From Planctomycetota bacterium (GTDB lineage: Bacteria > Planctomycetota > UBA1135 > GCA-002686595): a DNA stretch of 40,953 bases. The DNA lies in assembly GCA_016220035.1 (NCBI GenBank), contig JACRIO010000026.1, positions 1 to 40,953 of the forward strand, written 5' to 3'. A program made the translations under genes and the position numbers. Numbering within the stretch: the first letter of the stretch is position 1; each line of letters opens with the position of its first letter. Below are positions 9,101-19,456 of the stretch, piece by piece. The notes under the pieces are model-generated. The model was not told where the DNA came from, did not search any database, and saw only the letters and a program-made list of their open reading frames with translations.

Positions 9101-10509
9101 TCCATCGTCTTGCGCGACACCGCGCGCGCATCGCCCTTGCACCGCGCTCCGAGCTCGGCGAGCTTCGGCTTCAGCGCCGCCTGCACGAGCCGGTCGCGTT
9201 CCGCCTTCAGAGCGAGCGGCAGCACCACGAGGCGCAGCGCGAGCACGCACAGCGCGATCGCGAGCGCCAAGCTCCCGCACCAGCCGGCCGCGTTCTTCAG
9301 CACGGCCCTGAGCGGCGCGGCGACGAAGCCGAAGAGCGTCTTTTCCTCCTGCTCCGCCTTCCACGCTGCGACGTGCGCCTTCTCCTTGCCGGGCACCCAG
9401 AAGCCCTCGGGCGTCGTGTAGCGGCCAAGGAACTCGTACCCCATCCGCGCGAGCTTGAGGCCGAGGATCGCCGCGTAGAACGAGCTGCGCCGGTCGTAGC
9501 ACGGGATGACGACGGGCTTCTTCGGCAGCGCGCGCAGCGCCGCGTCGAGTTCGTCCGACGTGAGCTTGCGCGCGGGCACGTTCACCGCGCCGGGCAGGTG
9601 TCCGAGGCCCTCGTACTCGCCCGGATAGCGCACGTCGACGAACAGCACGTCCTGCTCTTCCAGCAGCGCCATCACGTCGGGCGTGTCGAGCAGCACGTCC
9701 TTGTTCGCGTAGTCGGGCAGCTCGCGCAGCTCGCGACGCGCGTGGTCCCCGCTCATCGCGAGCGGGCGATCCTCGGCGATCCACTTCTCGTAACCGCCGA
9801 CCACGAACGCGACGTCGTAGCCGTGGTCGCGCAGTTCGGCGCACATTTCGGAGCTGCGATTGCCGTTGAAGCAAAGCAGCAGCGCGGGCTCGCCCTTCTT
9901 CAGGTACTTGCCCGGCGCCTTCATCAGGTCCGGGTAGCGGACGTGCGCCGCGCCCTCGATGCGGCCGACCTCGTACTCCTCGCTCTCGCGCACGTCGTAA
10001 ACGCGCGTGAAGCGCTGCGCGGCGCGGGCGGTGTCGAACTCCGTCGTCTGCAGGCCGTCGTCGCGCTGTTTCTGCTCGCTGAACGAAAGCTCCTTGAGCG
10101 ACACGTCGCCGACGGTCTTGCCGTCCTCCTTCGAGGAACGCTCGAGGTTCACGTGCAAACGGCGTTCGCGCTGATCGCGCGCGTCGAGCGCGAAGAAGCC
10201 CCAGCCAAGGGCCGTGATCACGAACAACGCGCCGCTCGCGAGGAACGCGCGCCGCCATCCCTTCGACGTCCCTCCGTGCGCGCCGCGGGTCGAGCGGCCG
10301 CGGAAGAACCAGCTCCCGAGCACGATCGAGAGGAGTCCGAGCACCTGCGCCGCGCTCGCGAACAAGTTGACGACGAGGTCCGGAGATGGGATCGCCCATG
10401 CACGCTCGCCGGTGACGAAACCGAGAGCGACGAGGACGGAGAAGGCGCGCGCCAGGTCCTGCGCGGTGCAGCGGTGTGCCGGAACTCGGAACTCGTCTTG
10501 GGGATCCAT
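6181..10509 (-). CDS. Rhodanese-rhodanese-YidC-like-phosphotransferase-PilZ fusion protein
   Basis: A 1442-aa membrane fusion. Domain order: N-terminal hydrophobic helices (~45-69 and ~88-107); rhodanese 1 (~160-250), active loop 'CFNGNRS' with Cys213; rhodanese 2 (~271-375), loop 'CYDRRSS' with Cys337; a YidC/Oxa1-like membrane segment (~405-595); a PPDK/PEP-synthase-type ATP-grasp domain (~620-845: Lys627, 'AVRSSGARE', 'GVLFTEHP', 'QDIEWA'); a ~400-residue helical linker; a PEP-utiliser swivelling domain with phosphohistidine His1303 in 'GGWLSHAAIQARE'; and PilZ (~1346-1440) with both c-di-GMP motifs, 'RTEGR' and 'DVSARG'. It lacks the PEP-binding barrel of PPDK, so it is more like PEP synthase-like or rifampin-phosphotransferase enzymes. 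Substrate is unknown. ATG 10509 is chosen because the 103 upstream codons do not look coding. Confidence 0.85.
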   Translation of the reverse strand: MDPQDEFRVPAHRCTAQDLARAFSVLVALGFVTGERAWAIPSPDLVVNLFASAAQVLGLLSIVLGSWFFRGRSTRGAHGGTSKGWRRAFLASGALFVITALGWGFFALDARDQRERRLHVNLERSSKEDGKTVGDVSLKELSFSEQKQRDDGLQTTEFDTARAAQRFTRVYDVRESEEYEVGRIEGAAHVRYPDLMKAPGKYLKKGEPALLLCFNGNRSSEMCAELRDHGYDVAFVVGGYEKWIAEDRPLAMSGDHARRELRELPDYANKDVLLDTPDVMALLEEQDVLFVDVRYPGEYEGLGHLPGAVNVPARKLTSDELDAALRALPKKPVVIPCYDRRSSFYAAILGLKLARMGYEFLGRYTTPEGFWVPGKEKAHVAAWKAEQEEKTLFGFVAAPLRAVLKNAAGWCGSLALAIALCVLALRLVVLPLALKAERDRLVQAALKPKLAELGARCKGDARAVSRKTMELLRAERVRPVLNLVATIVQLVLFTAFFGVVGAVAKGSTERWLWIPELGARDPRFVLPVIVGLLLAAMVVVTGARATRTRVVTALVAGVAIGGLVATVSAATNLYLVLNLLLLVVQALAVRAWFDRRARNAANASQRYAGAAVVPLRDADRASGCGNKALRLAQLARAGLPVPDGFVVTTAVLERRRSQGSWNTRDRITIERAFTVLDAERVAVRSSGAREDGADKSYAGVFESILDVRAENLFEALDEVADSLASTRAQAYSGVEAESGAIVVQTMVPAEFAGVLFTEHPGSSGAAAIELVRGLGDALVSGRADPISLRFGRVTGRPLDETRAPIELAPLFDLGRKVEALFGRPQDIEWAYANGSFLLLQARDITRLSSHGSSPAALRERERARVLALARDARAGAVVLGQNELAELLPRPSPLSASWMDALWAHGGSTDLACRELGVPYDVDPDSAPFVIGAFGATWVNRIEEKQRLTRAPGMLAAFRLSRAADALESEWREVFLARFQREARLREALDLTQFSFKELADLHEETERRILEESYLAAERINIAADFYFKAAVRALEKRGLDPARYLSHLPETVVHQAMERLAAVGRGEADLSAFLKLFGHRAPQDYELSQPRYSENPKVARAMAQRSAAPGRKHDDAPPETGSRVLRLEVERACRFQALKEEAKHHALRDFAFLRAVLVEMGERLNVGDSIFLLRRDEIGRLSDAHFRQEQLPALVTERAAEARAFEGVQLSGEVTLDALEALELDRAVQSTSPRADRVLKGLRVSGGGDVTGRARVLRASEEIDRFEDGEVLVARFTDPTWTPVFPRARGIVTEVGGWLSHAAIQAREYDLTAVVGVAGAMQMLMDGDLVTLRADGSVERVGERRTEGRVPFKASATLRRDTEDVPGEVADVSARGALVLVPGHQLEIGEDVQLDCDVLGGRLDATVVRNGVPGIYGVRFRAEVGELVATLAHRSAARPR

Positions 10510-10894
10510 CGATGGGCTTCGAGCGAGCTGTGTTGCGCGCGATTCCGCGGGGACGGAGCGCCGGTGGGTCGGTCGTGATGGAGCCCAGGCGCGGTCCCGG
10601 AGCTCCCATGCCCGATTCGGCGTTCCTGGGAAGCTGCGGCCCCTCACGACGGCTGCCTCACGCATCGAGATGTCAGGCGACTCGATCGTCGCGCAGGAGC
10701 GGTGGCGTACCGCCGACGCGAAATCGGATCCGTTCGCTTCCGTCGGACCCCTTCGGGCCGGGGCGATTCGGGGAGGTTTTTTTTCGCGGAGTCGGGGTTC
10801 CGAGGACCTGTCACTCAAGTCCGCGGCCGTTCCTCTCGACGACCCGAGCGTCCGTCACCACCCACCCGAGCCCCTTCGCTCGCTGGATCGCCCC
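10510..10894. other. Divergent intergenic region (385 bp)
   Basis: This region lies between the fusion gene (minus) and the PhnD-like gene (plus). I see no credible ORF. It contains a run of eight T (10777-10784) that is not preceded by a convincing hairpin, so I do not call a terminator; read on the minus strand it is an A-tract about 270 bp upstream of the fusion start. Promoters for both genes should lie here, but none is clear. Confidence 0.4.
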
Positions 10895-11750
10895 ATGAAG
10901 CTGACCCTCCTCGCCCTCGCGCTACTCCTCCCCGTCACCCATCGCGCTCCGACGCCCTCGAAGCCCGCGACCGAGGACCCGCAGAAGACGACGCTGAGCC
11001 TCAACTTCGGCGTCTACCAGTCGGACAAGGCGACGGTCATGTACAAGAAGCTGACCCCGGTGCTCGAGTACCTCCAAGAGGATCTCGAGCGCAGGATCGG
11101 TCGGCCGGTCGACCTGCACCTCTCCATCTTCAAGAGCTACGACGAAGGCATCGACGCGCTCGTGAAGGGTCAGATCGACTTCGTGCGCTTCGGTCCCGCG
11201 TCGTACATCAACGCGAAGGGGCGCGAGCCGCGGCTCGACCTCATCGCGATGGAGCAGGAGAACGGCGAGAAGCGCTTCCGCGGCGTCGTGATCGTGCGCA
11301 GCGACAGCCCGATCCAGAAGCTCTCCGACTTGAAGGGCAAGCGCTTCGCGTTCGGCGATCCGAACTCGACGATCGGGCGCTACCTCATCCAGGCCGAGCT
11401 CGTGAAGGCCGGCATCCACGCGAGCGACCTCGCGGGCTCGAAATTCCTCGAGCGCCACGACAAGGTCGCAGCCGCCGTCGAGATCGGCGACTTCGATGCG
11501 GGCGCCGTCGCGACCAGCACCTACGAGCAGGCGAACGCGAAGGGCACGCTGCGCGTGATCGCGAGCTTCGACAACGTCACGAAGCCGTGGGTCGCGCGCG
11601 CGGGCTTCGACCCGGCCGTCATGGCCGCGTTGCGCCAGAGCCTGCTGGCCATCAAGGATCCGGCCGTGCTCAAGGAGCTCAAGGTCTCCGGTTTCGTCGC
11701 GACGTCCGACGAGGAGTACGGCTTCGTGCGCGAAGGCATGAAGGTCGCCG

Positions 11751-11779
<29 letters not shown>
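10895..11779 (+). CDS. PhnD-like periplasmic substrate-binding protein
   Basis: A 294-aa exported binding protein of the PhnD/phosphonate-binding family. Residues 1-18 are a signal peptide. The mature part has the family landmarks: '[23 protein letters not shown]' near the start (quoted in part), '[13 protein letters not shown]' at ~92-104, and the ligand-pocket strand '[10 protein letters not shown]' at 153-162. No ABC permease or ATPase gene is near. Instead, the next gene, a hybrid histidine kinase, starts 29 nt before this stop, so the protein is more likely the ligand-sensing partner of the kinase than a transporter component. The track's longer start (10214) is rejected because it overlaps the divergent gene and lacks the signal peptide at its N-terminus. 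The ligand is not known. Confidence 0.88.
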
Positions 11780-13739
<1,960 letters not shown>

Positions 13740-13792
13740 GGATTGCGAGCGCACATCTCCCCCGACGGAGGCGTCCTTGCGCGTTGAATTCG

Positions 13793-13863
13793 GTGTCAGG
13801 CTCGTCTTCTCCCCTCCTCACCCCGAAAGCGGTTGCTCGATGTGTAACCAACGAGCCTGGCAC
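13793..13863. terminator. Long-loop inverted repeat between convergent genes
   Basis: A 13-nt arm (gtgtcaggctcgt, 13793-13805) pairs with acgagcctggcac (13851-13863), with one G-U pair and a loop of about 45 nt. It sits in the 129-bp gap between the converging kinase and glucosidase genes. The loop is long and there is no T run, so a terminator role is only suggested by position. Confidence 0.35.
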
Positions 13864-13868
13864 GACCT

Positions 13869-16511
<2,643 letters not shown>

Positions 16512-16595
16512 GACGTTCCTTGGACTCGTGTCGCCCGCTGGACGATACACCTGCGCGTGGCGCCGCTCATGTCGGCGAGCTACGCTGCGCTCGGC

Positions 16596-17207
16596 ATGCC
16601 CTCGCCAGGGGAAACGACGCTCGACCTCGCGCGTGAACGCGAGCTCCTCTCGGCGCTACGGCGGGGCGACGAAGCTGCCTACGCGACCCTGGTGCGGCTC
16701 GAGGCGCCTCGGATGCTGGCGGTCGCGCGGCGTTACAGCGGAAACGAGGACGACGCGCGCGAGGCAGTCCAAGACGCTTTCGCGTCGGCGTTCCAGGCGC
16801 TCCCGCGCTTCGAGGGCGCGGCGCGCCTCTCGACCTGGCTGCACCGGATCGCCGTGAACGCCGCGCTGGCGAAGGTGCGCCAGCGCGCGGGGCGGAGCGA
16901 AGCCGCGATCGAGGACCTGCGTCCCCGCTTCAGCCAATACGGGCACTTCCTCGAATCGCCCGCCGCATGGCAACCCGACGTCCGGCTCGAGAGCTTCGAG
17001 ACCCGCGCCGTCGTCCGGACCGCGATCGCCCAACTTCCGGAGAGCTTCCGTGACGTGCTGGTGCTCCGCGACATCGAAGGGCTGGAGGTCGACGCCGTCG
17101 CGGCGCAGCTCGGCCTCACCGCCAACGCGGTGAGGATCCGGACGCACCGCGCGCGCCAGGCCCTCCGCACGCTTCTCGACCCGCACTTCAAGGAGGGCGC
17201 CGCATGA
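16596..17207 (+). CDS. ECF-type RNA polymerase sigma factor
   Basis: A 203-aa sigma-70-family factor of the ECF class. Region 2 is seen in 'RRYSGNEDDAREAVQDAF' and 'LSTWLHRIAVNAAL'; region 4 in 'LPESFRDVLVLRDIEGL' and the helix-turn-helix 'AVAAQLGLTANAVRIRTHRA'. Two in-frame ATGs are possible, 16569 and 16596; I prefer 16596 because a TACGCT hexamer ends 9 nt before it, resembling a short-leader promoter. The track's start at 14154 is antisense shadow over the glucosidase. The stop overlaps the anti-sigma start (ATGA), the classical arrangement for a sigma and its inhibitor. The target regulon is not visible, although the DUF2063 gene downstream is a candidate member. Confidence 0.92.
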   Translation: MPSPGETTLDLARERELLSALRRGDEAAYATLVRLEAPRMLAVARRYSGNEDDAREAVQDAFASAFQALPRFEGAARLSTWLHRIAVNAALAKVRQRAGRSEAAIEDLRPRFSQYGHFLESPAAWQPDVRLESFETRAVVRTAIAQLPESFRDVLVLRDIEGLEVDAVAAQLGLTANAVRIRTHRARQALRTLLDPHFKEGAA

Positions 17208-17578
17208 ACTGCGACGGCTACATGGCGCACATCAGCGACTTCTGCGAGCGCAAGCTCTCGCCGGAGAAGGTGCGCGAGGTCGAAGCCCACGTCGCCGTGT
17301 GCCCGAGTTGCGCCGCATTCCACAGGACCGCGTTCGAGATCACCTGTCGCGAGGTGGCGGAGCTCTACGAGTACATCGAGAACACGCTTCCGCCCGAGAA
17401 GCGCGCGATCTTCGAGCGCCATTTCGCGGTCTGCATCGAGTGCAAGAACTACCTCGAGACCTACCGCGCGACGATGCGCATGAGCGCCGATGCACTGAAG
17501 CCGCCCGCGAACGACGAGCTCCCGTCCGTGTCCGAGGACTTCGTGCGCTCGATCCTCCATCGTCGCAGGCAAGGCTGA
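17204..17578 (+). CDS. Anti-sigma factor with two tandem zinc-finger (ZAS) modules
   Basis: A 124-aa soluble protein with two consecutive zf-HC2/ZAS motifs. Module 1 uses Cys3, His29, Cys33 and Cys36 ('EAHVAVCPSC'). Module 2 uses Cys48, His73, Cys77 and Cys80 ('ERHFAVCIEC'). Each follows the C-x~25-H-x3-C-x2-C pattern of anti-sigma factors that hold an ECF sigma and may release it on thiol oxidation or metal change. There is no membrane helix, so sensing is cytoplasmic. Its ATG overlaps the sigma stop by four bases, giving coupled, roughly equal synthesis. The second module is the closer match to the family. Only one sigma is adjacent, so why there are two modules is unclear. Confidence 0.85.
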   Translation: MNCDGYMAHISDFCERKLSPEKVREVEAHVAVCPSCAAFHRTAFEITCREVAELYEYIENTLPPEKRAIFERHFAVCIECKNYLETYRATMRMSADALKPPANDELPSVSEDFVRSILHRRRQG

Positions 17579-17769
17579 GCTCGACGGGCGACGCGCGCGC
17601 TTCCCGCGGGGGAGCGAGTTCTTCCGTCTGGACTGACCGAGACCTCGCGCGTCCTTGATCGGGCCTTTCCGCCCGGGTTCGACCCTTCTGCCGAGGCGAT
17701 GAATCCAAGGACGGCGCTTCGCGGGACGAATCCTCGCTTCCGCGGCGCACCTCACGAAGGAAGTGGAAA

Positions 17770-18603
17770 ATGCAAGCGAGTGCGCGCAGACGGTCGATCG
17801 TGCCCCGGAGCTGCCCCTGGAGACTCGACGAACACGCCGACCCGCTCGAAGACGGCCGCACGAGCGATGCCGCGCCGGATCTCCTGCGCGACGTCGTGCT
17901 CCCGCAGGGGCTGCTCGCGAGCAACGACGGCCTCGGTGTTTACCGTGAGATGTTCCGCGACCGAGTGGAACAGCTCCTCGCGCTGCGCATGCCCGCGGTG
18001 CACGAGCACCTCGGCGCCGAACGCTTCCACGAATTGGTGCACGAGTATGTCGTCACGCACGCCATGGGTTCGGCGAACCTGGCGCGGATCGGCGAGGACT
18101 TCACGCGCTTCCTCGCTGGCGCGCGTGAGCTCGTGGCGACCGGAAGGGGCTGGATCGCGGAGCTCGCGCGCCTCGAGTGCGCCATCACGCGCTGCGCGAT
18201 GGCGCGGACGGCGGCGGCGCTGGACGAGGAAGAACTCGCCGGCTTCACGCTGCTCGAATGGGAATTCGCGCGCTTCGAGCCCGCGCCCGGCCTCGAGCTG
18301 CTCGCCTTCGACCACGCGCTCGACGACGCCTACTCGACGTGGCTGCACGACGGCGTGCTCACGAAGCCGAAACGCCGCCCGCAGTACGTCGCGATCCTGC
18401 GCCAGGGCACGCAGGTTCAGCGCGCGCCGATGACGCGCCGCGCGTGGAACCTCTTGGGCTCCCTGTGCGCCGGCAACGCACTCCTTCCCGCGGTCGTCGA
18501 CGAGCTCGACCCCGCCGAGCGCTCCGCCGCCGAGCACCGCGTGCGGACGTGGCTCTCCGCGTGGATCACGAACGGGTTCTTCGAGCGGGTGCAGGGAGGC
18601 TGA
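17770..18603 (+). CDS. DUF2063 (BufC-like) family protein
   Basis: A 277-aa protein whose middle matches DUF2063: 'DGLGVYREMFRDRVEQLL', then 'LGAERFHELVHEYVVTH', 'SANLARIGEDFTRFLAG' and 'IAELARLECAI'. DUF2063 proteins usually sit next to a DUF692/MNIO enzyme (BufB) and a small precursor peptide, as the third member of bufferin-type copper-peptide operons. I find neither partner here. The ATG at 17770 is well supported by AAGGAAGTGG just upstream. The gene follows the sigma/anti-sigma pair after 191 bp, and sigma-controlled buf operons are known, so a stress or metal link is a reasonable inference only. A 13-bp hairpin lies 24 bp after the stop. Confidence 0.75.
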   Translation: MQASARRRSIVPRSCPWRLDEHADPLEDGRTSDAAPDLLRDVVLPQGLLASNDGLGVYREMFRDRVEQLLALRMPAVHEHLGAERFHELVHEYVVTHAMGSANLARIGEDFTRFLAGARELVATGRGWIAELARLECAITRCAMARTAAALDEEELAGFTLLEWEFARFEPAPGLELLAFDHALDDAYSTWLHDGVLTKPKRRPQYVAILRQGTQVQRAPMTRRAWNLLGSLCAGNALLPAVVDELDPAERSAAEHRVRTWLSAWITNGFFERVQGG

Positions 18604-18627
18604 CGCGCCGCATGTACCTCGACGGCT

Positions 18628-18667
18628 CCCCGGCTCGGTCTCGGAAAGACCGAGCCGGGGCTGTCTT
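18628..18667 (+). terminator. Strong hairpin terminator after the DUF2063 gene
   Basis: A perfect 13-bp stem (ccccggctcggtc / gaccgagccgggg) with a 7-nt loop tcggaaa, followed by ctgtctt. It lies 24 bp after the stop at 18603 and upstream of the toxin-antitoxin promoter, separating the two transcription units. Confidence 0.7.
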
Positions 18668-18701
18668 GGGCTCGAGTTCCGCGGGCAATTCCTCCAGCGG
18701 C

Positions 18702-18730
18702 TGGACAGGCCGTGTCGATCTGGCTAGTCT
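18702..18730 (+). promoter_or_regulatory. Sigma-70-type promoter of the Phd/VapC operon
   Basis: TGGACA (18702-18707) and TAGTCT (18725-18730) are separated by exactly 17 bp, close to the housekeeping consensus. The -10 box ends only 7 bp before the antitoxin ATG at 18738, so transcription should start at or next to the A of the start codon, giving a leaderless mRNA. This is the clearest promoter in the window. Confidence 0.7.
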
Positions 18731-18734
18731 AGCC
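18722..18734. promoter_or_regulatory. Palindromic operator overlapping the -10 box
   Basis: GGCTAGTCTAGCC is a perfect 6+1+6 palindrome that covers the -10 hexamer of the antitoxin promoter. Phd/YefM-type antitoxins repress their own operons by binding short palindromes at the promoter, so this is the expected operator. Its role here is inferred from position and symmetry. Confidence 0.65.
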
Positions 18735-18737
18735 AAC

Positions 18738-19025
18738 ATGCAGCAGGTGCCCATCACCGACCTCAAGAACCGCCTCAGCGAGTTCCTGCGACTCGTGAAG
18801 CGCGGCGAGACGATCGAGATCATCGAGCGCAACGTCGCCATCGCGCGCATCGAGGCGATCGAGCCTGCCTCGGATTCGAGCTCGAGCCGGTTCCAGCAGC
18901 TCGTGCGCGAGGGAGCGATCACCCGGCCCAAGGCCCCCCTCGATTTGAGGAAGCTCGGCATTCGTCCGCGTCCGTGTCAGGGAGACGCCGTGCAGGCCGT
19001 CATCGATGAGCGGGGAGATCGATGA
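18738..19025 (+). CDS. Phd/YefM-family antitoxin
   Basis: A 95-aa antitoxin. The N-terminal ~50 residues show the Phd/YefM DNA-binding fold: 'VPITDLKNRLSEFLRLVKRG' followed by 'IIERNVAIARIE', a very common arrangement in VapB-type proteins of this family. The C-terminal tail, rich in Pro and Arg, would wrap the toxin. Within the larger track ORF (18177-19025) the start at 18738 is set by the promoter and the domain boundary; upstream sequence is shadow of the DUF2063 gene. The stop overlaps the toxin start by 4 bp (ATGA), so the pair is co-translated. It probably represses the operon through the palindrome at 18722-18734. Confidence 0.88.
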   Translation: MQQVPITDLKNRLSEFLRLVKRGETIEIIERNVAIARIEAIEPASDSSSSRFQQLVREGAITRPKAPLDLRKLGIRPRPCQGDAVQAVIDERGDR

Positions 19026-19444
19026 GGTTCTGGGACTCGTCGGCCTTGGTCCCCATGTTCACGGAACAGCCCGCGACGAAGGAGGTGGCGAGTTGGGTGG
19101 AGGACGACCCCGATATCGTCATCTGGGCCTTCGCCGACGTCGAGGTTCGCTCCGGCTTGGCCCGCCTCGCGCGGGAGGGTCGGCTCTCGTGGAAGGACCT
19201 CCAGGAGATCGGACAGGACGTGGACAGGCTCATGCAGCGAGTCCACGTCATCCAGATGATGGAGGCGGTCAAGGTCCGCGCGAAGCGGCTACTCAATGTC
19301 CACTCGCTGCGAGCGGGCGACGCGCTCCAACTCGGCGCAGCGCTCGCAGCGTGCTCCGACGACCCCACGAACTTCGAGTTCCTGACGCTCGATCAGCGGC
19401 TCGGGGACGCGGCGCGACGCGAGGGGTTCACGGTTCGGCCGTAA
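19022..19444 (+). CDS. vapC: VapC-family PIN-domain toxin
   Basis: A 140-aa PIN-domain ribonuclease. The four acidic metal-binding positions are present: Asp5 in 'FWDSSALVP', Glu41 in 'ADVEVRSGL', Asp100 in 'LRAGDALQL' and Asp124 in 'LTLDQRLG'. Toxins of this type cut specific RNAs (often tRNA or rRNA) when the antitoxin is lost. It overlaps the antitoxin by 4 bp and ends 12 bp from the converging NAD synthetase stop. It is unrelated in sequence to the VapC45-type toxin at 3843, so the window holds two independent PIN-type toxin systems 15 kb apart. The RNA target is not predictable. Confidence 0.9.
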   Translation: MRFWDSSALVPMFTEQPATKEVASWVEDDPDIVIWAFADVEVRSGLARLAREGRLSWKDLQEIGQDVDRLMQRVHVIQMMEAVKVRAKRLLNVHSLRAGDALQLGAALAACSDDPTNFEFLTLDQRLGDAARREGFTVRP

Positions 19445-19456
19445 ACGCCGCGCGCG

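Noticed and set aside
6010-10578. A 1522-aa open frame on the plus strand
   Set aside because: It is exactly antisense to the rhodanese/YidC/phosphotransferase fusion, is dominated by Arg, Ala, Glu and His, and has no domain. It is a GC-bias shadow.
10740-10790. A T8 run resembling a terminator
   Set aside because: No stem sits directly before it; the nearest cccc/gggg pairing is weak and 13 nt away, and no plus-strand gene precedes it.
17579-17769. A small bufferin-precursor gene upstream of the DUF2063 gene
   Set aside because: No short Cys-containing ORF with a signal peptide was found in this gap, and no DUF692 gene is adjacent.
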